Assembly: GCA_035235625.1 (NCBI GenBank)
Contig: CP141142.1
Span: 26,670,995 to 26,734,994 of the forward strand
Reading direction: 5' to 3'
Length of the DNA stretch: 64,000 nucleotides
Source: Saururus chinensis
Lineage: Eukaryota > Streptophyta > Magnoliopsida > Piperales > Saururaceae
The notes under the pieces were generated by a model. It was given only the letters and a program-made list of their open reading frames with translations, had not been told where the DNA came from and searched no databases. The first letter of the stretch is position 1; each line of letters opens with the position of its first letter. Below are positions 47,583 to 58,684 of the stretch, one piece after another. The translations under genes and the position numbers were made by a program.

Positions 47583-48900
47583 AATGGAAATTATGATGAA
47601 GCCCTTGATTTAGAAGCATATGTTTTTAAGCTGTCCACAATGCATCCCAAGTAAGTTTTGACTAATGGTTTTATTTACTGACATCATCTTAGAATTTTCG
47701 GAATCTAATCGTAACTGACCTGCGCTTTGCAAATATAGGATTACCATAATTCATTCCCTTTATACCGAAATGCAGCTGACCACTCACTCTCCGATTTCTT
47801 AGCCCTTCGATCTAATATATAAGTTTGTTTTTTTCTGGGACAAGTTTGTCATAGATGAAGGCCAAAGTTACTATTTCTTGTTTGTGAGCTCATAGAATGT
47901 CAAATTTATACAAACCTATTGATTCTTTCTTAGTTTAGAATAGCAAATCAAAGAAGAAAATGAGGAGCAGGAATGATCTGACCTAAATTATATGGGGTTG
48001 GCAAAATGTCATTTAGGCTCTGTCATAGACCGTTTTCACTTCCACAGTGGATTAGATGTTATGTAGTACTTACATTCTAAGTCATTTACAAGTATCTCTT
48101 GAATTTGTAGCACGTTTTTGGTTGATACTAGTAGTACTTGTATTGTCTTTAGAATAATTCTGCTTTTACTACCTTTATTTTAGTATTTCAATTCTTTACT
48201 TATATGTAATTCATTAGTATCAGTGTTTTGGTTCAAACAGTTTCTAAGGTGCAAAGAGGCATGACTTGCGGGCATTTTGGATGATCTTGGCGAGAAGAAT
48301 GTTTACGAGTACCTAAAGGGAATGGTCAACTGTTATTGGACACACCTATTTGATGTTGTTACTCAATATAGAGCCATATGTAGTGATGAAAATTTGGAAA
48401 TGAAGATAACTATAACAATTGGATTCTCTTTATCTGGGCTATGCACTTCTTTCTTGAGCACACTCAAGAACTTCCTCCCTAAGATCAAAGAAGGCATGAC
48501 TCTATCAAATATTCTTGACCTCTGAATGGTGAGGTTACAAGTGTTTTTCATTATCATTATCTTGCTTGTAAGTGTTTTCTTTAACAATTATTTTTCCTTC
48601 TGTTCTCTGTTAGTATTGTGTTGTAGGTTTAGGTGAGGCCGAATTAGATTTTTGAGGCTTGCTTCCTCCTATCTTTGAAGAGTAAATTTTAATTTCAAAT
48701 TATTTGCAAGTATTTCTTATAAAAGCTGCATCATTAACGTAGCTAATTAGCTTATCTTGCAAATCTATATTTACTATGTTCTGTGTTGTTGAATTGGCTC
48801 CTAAGTTGTTTTCCTTTGTATCAGTTATTTTTGGATTCACACCCTTGGGTCTCCTTACCAGCTGCTGATTTCTCATCCAATGGGTCTAGTTTCTAGATCA
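47583..48900 (+). pseudogene. COG8: COG8 fragment (conserved oligomeric Golgi complex subunit 8)
   Basis: COG8 is a subunit of the Golgi tethering complex that guides retrograde vesicles. Three exon-like pieces match the plant protein in order. 47583-47650 encodes NYDEALDLEAYVFKLSTMHP before a gtaagt donor. 48241-48524 starts at an acceptor (caaacag) with FLRCKEA and runs through NVYEYLKGMVNCYWTHLFDV, VTQYRAI and LPKIKEGMTLSNILDL. About 48829-48893 encodes LDSHPWVSLPAADFSSNG. The N-terminal part and the section between pieces one and two are missing, a conserved Trp codon after FLRCKEA reads TGA (48262-48264), and no frame spans the whole. It is a decayed partial copy; a working COG8 should exist elsewhere. 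Confidence 0.85.
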
Positions 48901-49325
48901 TATATAATTGATTTGGAGTTATATTTGCACTCATTCTCAATGTTAAATTTTCTTACAAAGCAAGTCGACATTGCCATGGAGTGTTCTAAGTTGCAGAGGT
49001 GTCCATCTTTGTCTCAACTAGAAACAGATGATTTCTGGAGCAAATGAACTAGACATTCTGCAGAAAATCTTGTCGGTTGCCTTTGCTTTCCATGAACATA
49101 TATACAATCCCAGGTATCAAAACATGTAGGAGGATCAAAGCCATTATCCCCATGTGACTCAGTTTGCTCCAGAAAAAGATGCGGCAAATGATGCAAATGA
49201 AGAGCATACAAGGTTGATCGAGATAGATTATCTAGAACAAGAGCTCAATGGAAATAATGTGGCAGAGAACTTGAGAAGTACTAGGTCATAAGAAATATTA
49301 ACTTCTCTCTTTCTCCTCCCCAAGT
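48901..49325. other. Decayed sequence downstream of the COG8 fragment
   Basis: Short frames (for example a stretch reading RLIEIDYLEQELNGNNVAEN near 49210-49270) look protein-like but could not be assigned. They may be further decayed exons of the same copy. Confidence 0.25.
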
Positions 49326-49411
49326 GGGTCTTTAGCTCAACTGGAAGAGCAATTAGAATTGAGCGAATGTTCAATTTCTAATAGATGGAGGTTCAAATCC
49401 TCCAAGACTCA
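49326..49411 (+). tRNA. tRNA-like sequence with extended anticodon arm
   Basis: The acceptor arms GGGTCTT (49326-49332) and AAGACTC (49404-49410) pair fully with one G-T. The D stem GCTC/GAGC and a perfect T arm (GGAGG-TTCAAAT-CCTCC) are present. Internal Pol III boxes are present (A: TAGCTCAACTGG; B: GGTTCAAATCC). The anticodon arm is wrong for a normal tRNA: TTAGA/TCTAA encloses 19 bases that pair further (AATTGA/TCAATT), leaving the loop GCGAATGT. A short intron or a tRNA-derived pseudogene would fit. No CCA is encoded and no amino acid can be assigned. Confidence 0.6.
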
Positions 49412-50150
49412 TGGTTACTTAAAAAGTATAGTAAAAAAATTAAAATTTCTAGCTAGTACATAAATGTTAAAGCTATTCAAGATTTTCAAACTAAATAGTA
49501 TATTGAAATGCTAGCAAAACTTCATGTTAACTACAAACTACAAAGCAGTCCCATTTGTATTCAAATCAAGTAGAAATATCAAAATTCCAACAAAAGCCTG
49601 AATCTTTGATAATTGCAGTTTTGCAATTATAGCCTTCATTTCCACATCTACTGTAATGAAGTGCCTTGTCGGGTGTTTCTTGTGGCTCGCTGAATAGGTT
49701 GGACACCCATAGAAGAATAAACCTAGTTAACTTGGCCATAGTTGTTTTTATCCAAGCAATGTTACCTTTCTTCTATGATTTTTATGATGGTAGGTGTCTC
49801 CTACAAGAGTACAAGTCATCTTAAATTGCAAATTATGTTACCATGAAGTACCTCAAATTATGTATTATAATATAACTGACTCAAGGAGGAGTTGTTATTA
49901 ATCAAATTCCTACGGTGACCAAAACCATCTTGGAGCTACAAATATTTTATCTAATGTTATACATTTATATAAATATAACATGATGAGCTCTCCAAAATAA
50001 AAAGAAAATATATTTTACCATAAGTAGTTGCATCATGCTACATCCATGTTGGTCATTAATCGTCAAGGGCAATTGGTCAAGTGAAGAAGATACAATTTGG
50101 GAATTGAGTTGAGTTTGAATATCATTACTTGGATCTCCATGGTTTGATTC
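49412..50150. other. AT-rich interval, nothing recognised
   Basis: No open frame, repeat or RNA gene is supported here. It lies between the tRNA-like sequence and the 3' end of the FAR1-like pseudogene. Confidence 0.45.
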
Positions 50151-52504
50151 CTATGACCAAAAACATGTTAGAGAATCTACATGGTTAGTATAAAATTCAA
50201 GTGCTAAGAAAACATAATATACTAGTAAAGTTTGGCCACAATTATCCATATTTAATTTAGTGGTTCTATTTTTGTGAATAACTTTCTTCTTTTTAGACCT
50301 TTCAAGACAACTTTTTAACCTCTGACCACCACACTTTCCTCCTCTTACTTTAAATCCCTTAACAAGTGGAGAAGTAACACTATCATTCAAGTCAATGTGT
50401 TGTTTTTTGTCACATTCATTGTAATACATGCCCTTAGTACTTGAAATATTAACATTTGCACCAAATTTACCTTGTGATGTAACACCATCAACTTGTTCTG
50501 AAAGTACTCAATTATAAACTCTTTCGCCTCTCTTAAAATTGTATATACGTGTTTCAAAGCAATTAAAGTTGCTTATTCAATTAGTGCTGCCTTTGATGCC
50601 AAGTATCTAAATGCAAGACATAATTCATTCTAACGCCTTACTAGAGCAATATTTGGATGTGCCTCAATTATAGAACCACGATGATTAACCATGTTACCAG
50701 ATTTTGCTTCTTTGGTCTATCTTTTTAAGACATATTTCGAAGGAAATTGTAGTATCCTAAAATAATCAAGTACCCTAAATGCATGACAACATAAGACCCT
50801 AACAAAATTGAACTTCTTACAACTACAATCAACCGTATTGTTTGAAGGGTCATACTTGACTATATGTCTATGTTGTGATTGATCAAACTCAATTGTGCAC
50901 TTCTTCTCCACACTGTCATCAACAACATCTATGACAATAAAGTTCAAACAACTTAGGTATTTCCTTTCAATCATCTTGAAGATTATTAGAGTAAATGTAA
51001 TTGTTGCATACTTCAAGATACTAGAAGTCATAGTTGGCACACCATACTTGGCACACCATATTTCATCTTAAATTCAGCACTCCCTTCTTTACAACTCCTA
51101 TCATCAAGAAGCCACTCATAATGCTAAAAAAATCTATATAAATTATGCTCAGATTTCTAGTATCCTCTCAAAACACCATTCATGTTTTCGCTCATTTGTG
51201 CAGATTTCATATCCCCTATGAACGTATGTTGCCCATAAACCATTGCCCACTTTTCTCTTTCTTTGAATAACCTTTCTAACCATTCATTTCCATGAAGATT
51301 ATACTTAGTAAGCATATTTCCCATGCTTTAAAGAATTCTTCCTCATCCTCATAATCATGTATACATCTACTGAAATCTCATGCAAATGTCTTCTTACCAT
51401 CAATAACCAAATTAAACATATTGCTAAGGTGCTTATCCTCATCCTCATAATCATATATACATCTACTAAAATCTTGTGCAAATGTCTTCTTACCATCAAT
51501 AACCAAATTAAACATATTGCTAAGGTGCTTACAAGCATTTCAGAACATATGGCACACACATATATGATGATGCGTTTGTAGCAAAACTGAAGCTATTGCA
51601 TTTGCCATTGCCTTATCTTGATTAGTTAAAATTGTCTTTGGTTGTTTACCACCCATGATATCAATGAATGTCTTGAACAACCACTCAAAACTCTGAATTG
51701 TTTCATCTACAATAAAGCAGCACCAAAGATAATGGTCATTTTGTTATGATTTAGACCAACAAAAATACCAAATAGGTGATTGTATTTGTTCATCCTATAT
51801 GTAGTGTCGAAACACACAACATCCCCAAAATAATGATAATCCATAATTAAAATTGGGTTAGCCCAAAAAAAATTGTTATTTTACCTTCTTTGTCAAATTG
51901 CATGTCATATGCAAATGATGGTCTCTCTTTCAAATACTTCATTAAGGCTATTGCATCTCACATTTTCATTGGTTTTTTATACTTTGGTACATAGATAATT
52001 ATTATAGTGCTCATGAAAAAAACCAAGGTTCTCAAAACCTCCTACTTGCATAGCTATGTATTCAACTGCTTCCCTTGGGTGTATACCGGAGCTATTTGCT
52101 ATGTTAGCTATGACAGCTTGGATAATGGGCATTCTCCTTTGTGATCTTAACCTGTGAACATAGTATTGGCTTGTGACCTCGTGGTTATGTTTTTCTTCAA
52201 AAGTTCGAACACACCATGTACCATCTTTTTGTAAATTAATGACCAAATGGGGTTCGCATCCAACTCTTGTTCCTAGCCAAGAATTATGTGAATTTATCCA
52301 TCGCTTATCCACTTGGCGCTTACCTTCTTTGGAACAACCAAGCTTTCTGTATGTCCTTTCACCTTTTGTATTTGTGAGGGAAATCAATCGATGAATGCTA
52401 AACCCTACTTTTCTTACATATATATTGTAAAATTCATATGCATCATGTAAAATTCCTTCTTCAAAAATACTTGATTTACATGAATCATTTTCTAAATCTT
52501 CCAT
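50151..52504 (-). pseudogene. FAR1/FRS-family gene (Mutator-transposase-derived), decayed
   Basis: FAR1/FHY3-related proteins are transcription factors domesticated from Mutator-like transposases. From M at 52504 the minus strand shows the FAR1 DNA-binding domain (EEGILHDAYEFYNIYVRKVG, TRVGCEPHLVINL, WCVRTFEEKHNHEV). The transposase core follows (DVVCFDTTYRMNKYNHLFGI, ILTNQDKAMANAI, where TDQD is usual). Next is a SWIM zinc finger (VDCSCKKFNFVRVLCCHAF at about 50780-50840). A basic C-terminal tail ends it (SPLVKGFKVRGGKCGGQRLK). In-frame stops interrupt the core (for example after GAAL and after VCHMF), and frame changes follow it. An exact 96-bp in-frame duplication lies in the core. A Mutator element of the same class is possible, but no terminal repeats were found. 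Confidence 0.85.
51339..51530 (-). repeat. 96-bp tandem duplication inside the FAR1-like gene
   Basis: Two adjacent copies (51339-51434 and 51435-51530) differ at only a few bases. Each encodes 32 residues beginning KHLSNMFNLVIDGKKTF. The unit length is a multiple of three, so the frame is kept. The near identity suggests the duplication is recent relative to the decay of the rest. Confidence 0.93.
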
Positions 52505-54049
52505 TTCTATTATATAGCATTGAGCAAATCTTATTTGATGATTCTCCTCTATGTCAAAAGAAAACCAATTTCAATTAAATTAAAATATATGTTATTTAAA
52601 ATTAAAATAAATGAACTATACATGGAGGCCTTCAAAATCTTGAAAGAAATTATATACTGAATAAAATTAATTAATCATTAATAATGACGTGCACATTAGA
52701 AATTAACTTTCATAAAAATTCACTAATCCAAAGAGAAAAAGTGGTTCACATTATGCATTTGACTAGTTGAAGTCAAATAATATCTCAAATGTTATATGAC
52801 AAAGTACATATAAAATCATGTATGAAAGTTTGAAGAATATTAAAAAAAGTGAAAAAATTAAATCAACTTATATAAGCATGAAAATGGACAAAATACATGT
52901 ATAAACATAGACTTTCCCCCTCTATTGCATGAACAAGCTAAACAAAAACCTTGTGAAGAAATTCCCAATTGTTTTTTCACATTTTCAAATCTTATTAAAT
53001 ACAAACTTCTAATAATAAAATATTTTTTTGAAGTTTCCTGTGGGTTACAAAGTTTTATCGAAAATCCTTCTCTAGGTTGAGGCTTTACAGGCATGACCTT
53101 GCTTTAGCTTGTATGTGATTTGTATGCATAAATAATGAAACTCACCGGGAATAATAAACAATCAGCTCCAACATACCTTACATTCTGCCAAGTACTGTGT
53201 CAGGTTAAAATGGTCATATGTATACCTATTCCCCTCACTAATATTAATTTCAATATTTGGATTCCAAAAAATGGTTGCACGCATTGTTAGTCATACAGAA
53301 GCAAAAAGAACAGCCTTGTCAATATCGATATTAGTTGCTTAACAATCCTAGTATGATGACTGAGCTAAAAAAAAACAATCCTAGTTTGATGAAATGGCTC
53401 TGACTAATTCAAGTAAGCAAGATTCCAATAGAGTAACAACAAGACATAATTCTTTATGATATATCAAAAAATGAGTATTATCATAGGATCTAAGTAAGAG
53501 CTTTTATCATAAGTAATTCAATGGTTCATATTGGACAAAAATTCAACACTGGGAAGAAATAAAAATTATAACAGGTAGTGCAGAAACCTAGAATGATCAT
53601 TATCTCTCTTCAGATCTTCTTTTATTACTTCTTCCTCATGCTTTTCTCCGTCCTTTTTTTAAAAAAAATATCATTATTTCTCTCAGGCACCTTTTGGTCA
53701 CAATGATTAGAGTTTATACAGTCTGATGATTATTTCCAAGCCATTTTTTAGCATTTTCTTATTCTCACACAAATAAGGGGTACTTCTGCTTCCAATTGGT
53801 AATATTTTATGGAAACTAGCTTATTAAGCGTTCGTAATTTATTTTCTCAATGAAGAGGCCAAGCAACAACCTAGGAAGAAAGACAGACCATATTAACATC
53901 CAACGATGAATGAACCCAAATCCTATTTGATGCACCCCATGTCATTTAGCATTGTTCATACTAAACAAAGCAAATGCAACAAGACGATTAACTTATTATC
54001 AGTCTGAAAAGAATCACTGAAAGTTCAATTTTGGAAAGAAGGTGCTATG
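52505..54049. other. AT-rich interval, likely promoter or intergenic
   Basis: This is upstream of the FAR1-like gene. A minus-strand frame at 52858-53094 includes MPVKPQPREGFSIKL but no domain. A short local repeat (acaatcctagt.tgatga) occurs near 53342-53382. Nothing further is supported. Confidence 0.35.
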
Positions 54050-55075
54050 TCATGACAAGCTTGCCACTACTCCAGAAGGATGTCTTCCCTCAATTTGGCC
54101 CCCTCCTTTGTCACCACCTGAATATAAATTATGACAGACACAATACAAATGCCCTATTTGAGAAAGATCCAACATGATAGACAAACAATATCTCACTCCT
54201 TAAGGTAAAAAGATAGTAAAGAAAATGAACTTATCCTAGAGCAATTAAGCTGGACTGTCTAAGGCTTAGTGGCGACATTCTTTATAAGGCCTTGTTATTA
54301 GATACTGGAATTAAAATCTTCTGCATAGGTCTATTATATTAAGGACTGGGACATGTCAAGCTATTAGCTAAACTTATCTAATTTGCAAATCTAAATGTTA
54401 AGTTGGAAAAACCATGGATGATATAGACAATGGCTTCACCCAACAGAAGTTCCATCTCTGAGGCCTAGTTAGATATTTAAAAAGTTTGATTGGTTTGGCT
54501 AAAAATGCTAAAATCATAAAATCTTTTGGTTCAATTGTAATTCCATTTTCAAGTATTGAACGAGTCTTTCTCTACATCTGAGTTCAATAAGGTTTTAGCA
54601 AGACACCATTATCAACTTTAGTTGAAAGGGCACCTCGTTGAAGTTTATTGCAATCTTCATCAACAAAATAAACTCTTAAAAAATTAGAAGCCTATTTTGA
54701 ATAATGATTGACCACATAGTTTGAGGTTTCAAACTCAAGTCCCATAAAAAAAGTTATTGATGAATTAACAAGAACTATGTGGCAACTCATTAAACCTTTA
54801 TCTGCTGATATATTTTTGCCAGAAGCTGTTGGATGCGTCTAGCTTTTCTGAATTCTGAACAATTGAACCCGCAAGTACTACATTGGCTCGAATGTGGATT
54901 CCAAGTTATGCATCTTCAAAAGGATCTGACCGGCAGTATCTTCCGACAAACTACTCAAAATATGAAGCAAATCTGAGTTGACTGATGGACCAGTAATTTT
55001 CTGAGCATGTACCATAGAATTAAGTTTGAAGGATCAACTGCAGCCATTTGATCCTTCAACTGCTGAAATAATTAA
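54050..55075 (-). pseudogene. Possible exons of an unknown host gene
   Basis: On the minus strand two stretches look coding. About 55040-54870 reads VNSDLLHILSSLSEDTAGQI and continues LLKMHNLESTF. About 54120-54054 reads DKGGGQIEGRHPSGVVASLS and ends at a TGA after an ag acceptor-like site. Codon texture and splice-like boundaries suggest exons of a host gene. I do not recognise the protein, and the region between is non-coding. Confidence 0.25.
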
Positions 55076-55960
55076 CAAAAAATTCAGCATACCATGCATA
55101 TTAGTAAACTTATAAAATGGCCATTTGATCCTTCATATGTTTATCACTTTTTGCATATCAATTTGCAATGATCAATAATAGAAATATAAACTACAATGGA
55201 GCAGAGTATGTCGTTCTTACCTACAACTGTGTGTTAATTCATAATCCTATCATACAATAAAAAAACAAACTCATGTTGGGCTAACACCAGATTGTATTAG
55301 ATTTAGCGGTTGCATTAACCAACACTATTTGGAAATTCAGCTCTAAACTAGTATTGTTGTTAGCTTTCCTAATAAATCAACTGATTAATTCAGAAACAAC
55401 CAACAGAGAAATTATATATATATATATATGAAATTCATAATGATTTGAGGCTTTACAGAAAGAGTTATTTTCTCTAATCAATAACAATAAAGCTTACCAA
55501 GTACATGTTGTATGAAGAAAAAAAGTGATGGCTTACAATTGATGTCGATATTAAATTTTTCTGATAGGGAGATGGCTTTACATCCGGTTGCAAAATTTTG
55601 GCTTGTTAGGGACTTCCCAATATGGAGATATAGAATACAGAGGAAACAAATAGAGGAGATGGAGAAGAATTTAGGGGAAAACAATTTCCATTCAATCACC
55701 ATAACTCTTTGCTGAAAAAAAGCCACCCCTATTACAATATGAAAAGAACAAGACTAAACAAAATTTACTTTCTAACAAACTCCTAAATAAAACAAACACA
55801 AACTCTTATTCCTAATTCTATTCCAAAACTCATACCACCTTCCTTGTCCTGCTCCATTCCCGTTTTGCATGATTTTGCTTAAAAGGGGGAAACTTCTCCT
55901 TGAAAGTATGCATGCCCAACAACAATAGGGTCTCATGAAGGGCTATGAAGGATGTCCTTA
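55076..55960. other. AT-rich interval with a short AT repeat
   Basis: It contains a (TA)n run at 55415-55430 and short frames without domains. It precedes the probable start of the chromovirus LTR. Confidence 0.35.
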
Positions 55961-55966
55961 GGAGCT

Positions 55967-57262
55967 GTAAGAACCTTTCCGGAGCCCTTATTTGTGCTAA
56001 ACGGAGATGTGGGATTGCTCATTTGTGGTTGGTCGATCAGTGCAAAGTGCATCGGGAGAAGAGGCGGAGAGCTCCGTCAGGATGTGGCTGGCCGGGAGGA
56101 GTGTCGGAGAGATGTCATAGAGAACAGAGGTAAGGGAAGGATTCGATTTGGGCAATTAGGAAGAAAGGGCTTGGGAGAAAATCGGTTCATGCGGTTGAAA
56201 TAATGGAGTTTTAAATCACTGACCCGAACAGAAATAGGACATTCACGAGGAATTAAATCGTTTCTGCTACTTTGGAGGGGCTTCCCAACGTGGAAAATGA
56301 AATTTGAATTGAGTTAAAGAGGGTTTAGGGGGTTAATGGCTTTAGATATTGAGAATTGTTGGCTTGTGATATGAGTCATTCACTAACTAAATTTCAGAGG
56401 GCCTCCTCTGCATTCGGCTGCAGAGTAACATAGCTCTTATGAATATTCCTCTTTCCATATCAGAAATCAATCTGCCCCTAAATTGTATACTTTATCCAAT
56501 CAAAATTTAATGGCACGTGATATATATATAGAGAGAGAGGTGACGTAGTAGCTCAGCAACATGAATGAACAGAACAGTAAAGAAGGGGTTGATTGGGGCA
56601 TTTGCTCAAACACTTGCTGCAAGACGTTTAAACGAAGGAGTATTTTTGGTAATCACTAATGATTCAAATCTGGTGGTGTTGGTTTAGCAGGTAAATAGGC
56701 GGAACAGGAAGGGGCATTTATGACAAATAGGTTTAATTAAAACACCCATTAACATCATTGATCATATGCTTCGGAAGGATTTTGGAACAGTGGTAGAGGG
56801 GAAACTGAAATTAAGGCAGGGCATTTTGAATATGCTCCGGATCAGTCAGATCAAAGGAATAATGGCTGATTAGTATAAATAGCTTGTCCATCTTAATGAA
56901 GGAATCTTTTGTCAAATTTGAAATTGGTTTCAAACTACTGTAGCTGCAGCCAGGTGGATTGGTTCTCATGGATTTGAGGACAGTTCATTGTGGATTCAAC
57001 GAAGTTTAACTCTAGCTTGTGGATTCAAGCTAGCCAGGTGGATTCCTGGATTGCACTCTTTTTCATTTTATGTTCATTTGAATTCAAATTTGGAAATTGT
57101 AAAGAAGTTTGTACTATGTTTCCTGGATTTGTTTCGATAGTTGAAATTCAAACCAAGTTGATACAATTTCACTTGATATGTTAGTTGTTCTTGCTAGTTG
57201 AATCTGTAAGAGAATTAAATTTCTAGTTAGTTGTTTTGTTCCATTGTTATAAGCCTGCATCA
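55967..57262 (+). repeat. Probable 5' LTR of the right-hand chromovirus
   Basis: The right end (...aagcctgcatca near 57262) is fixed by the primer-binding site that follows. A TATA box (gtataaatagc) lies at 56875-56885, about 380 bases before that end. The left end is a guess (TGTAAGAACC near 55967), because the partner LTR lies outside the window. Confidence 0.45.
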
Positions 57263-57363
57263 GTTTGGTGTCAAAGCCTAGGTTCGTCACTTTGTCATGG
57301 CTTGTAGATGTGCGGGAATTAAATCAAAGAATGGATTGAATTGAGTAGATTTTGCAGTAACAA

Positions 57364-58446
57364 ATGATTAATCAGACTCACCCGCAATTTACAAAGGCTT
57401 CAAATCCAGTTCAGCCAACAATTGCGGAAACCTCTAAAAGACCATTTGTTCCTCCTGCTCAACCACAGAATGCACCTCCAATAGGTCGACAACAAGCTCC
57501 TTGCCAGGCTGGTGCAAACACAACGAATTTCAATGTTGGTCGAAGAATAAACAGGAGATATCAAAATGTTGGGGTACCACCATTTGAAGAGGATGATTCC
57601 AGTGATGAAGAAATGGATAATATTGGAAGAACCGATCAAAGAGGTTAGTAGTCAAATTCACAGAACTACAAGTTGAAAATGGATTTACCTTCTTTTGGTT
57701 ATATACATATAGAAGATTTTTTAGACCGAATTTATGAAGTTAAAATTTTTTCGATTATATGGAAATTGAAGAGGCTAAGAAAGTGAAACTAGTGGCATAT
57801 AAGTTGAGAAGTTGGGCTTGTGCTTGGTGGGATCAACTACAATTAAGCAGAACTAGACAAGGAAAAAGGCCAAATTTGATCCTAGAGTAGAATGAAGCAA
57901 TTATTGAAGGCTAGATTTTTACTTGCAAATTATGACCAAATGTTGTTTCAACAAATAACAGAATTGCAAGCAAGGTAATAGACCTATCAAATATTATGTT
58001 TCTGAATTTTTTAGATTATCAGCCAGGAATGATTTACAATATTTGAAGCACAATTAGTTTCGAGATTTATCAATGGTTTAAAATACAATGTTCAAGATAG
58101 GTTTGCTTCTCTGTCTATATATTCTTTACAAGAGGCCATTCACATAGCTAATAAATTGGAATTACATATGGAAAAGAAAAACAACAGAAATTTTGTTAAT
58201 TCAAAAATTCCTAGTAGTACAGCTCCTCAACAAAAGTTCAAGTCTGTATTAGCTGATTTAATTCCTGGGAAATATGCTAGAAGAGAAACCTTGAAACGTA
58301 TACAAAAGAGTGAACAAATTTCTAATGTTGTCAATCCTAATCCATATGCTCCACCACCTCCCATTAAGTGTTATAGGTGTGGTCAACCTGACCACAAATC
58401 AAATATATGTCCTCAAAGACAAGCTATACATCTGGCCACTAGTTAA
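57364..58446 (+). pseudogene. Chromovirus gag remnant
   Basis: It starts MINQTHPQFTKASNPVQPT and has a Pro/Gln-rich N-terminus. A capsid-like stretch lies near 57700-58150 and ends EAIHIANKLELHMEKK. A CX2CX4HX4C zinc knuckle follows. These are the expected parts of a chromovirus gag. Confidence 0.8.
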
Positions 58447-58684
58447 TCTATTCAATAAGAGACTCAAGAATATTCTGACAATTCTACACAAGAAAATGGC
58501 ATCACTGTGGAGGAAGTTGTTGGAGATAGTGGAGTTGATTGTGATAGTCATCCAATGGCTTTAGTGATAAGGAGGATTATGTATTCAGCTAAGCAACCAG
58601 CAAATAATCAAAAGCACAGTCTTTTCAAAACCAGAGGGACAGTTAAAGAAAGAATCTGTAGTGTGATTATCGACAGTGGTAGTA

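Noticed and set aside
51339-51530. CRISPR-like direct repeat
   Set aside because: There are only two adjacent copies with no spacers, inside a plant gene; this is a tandem duplication.
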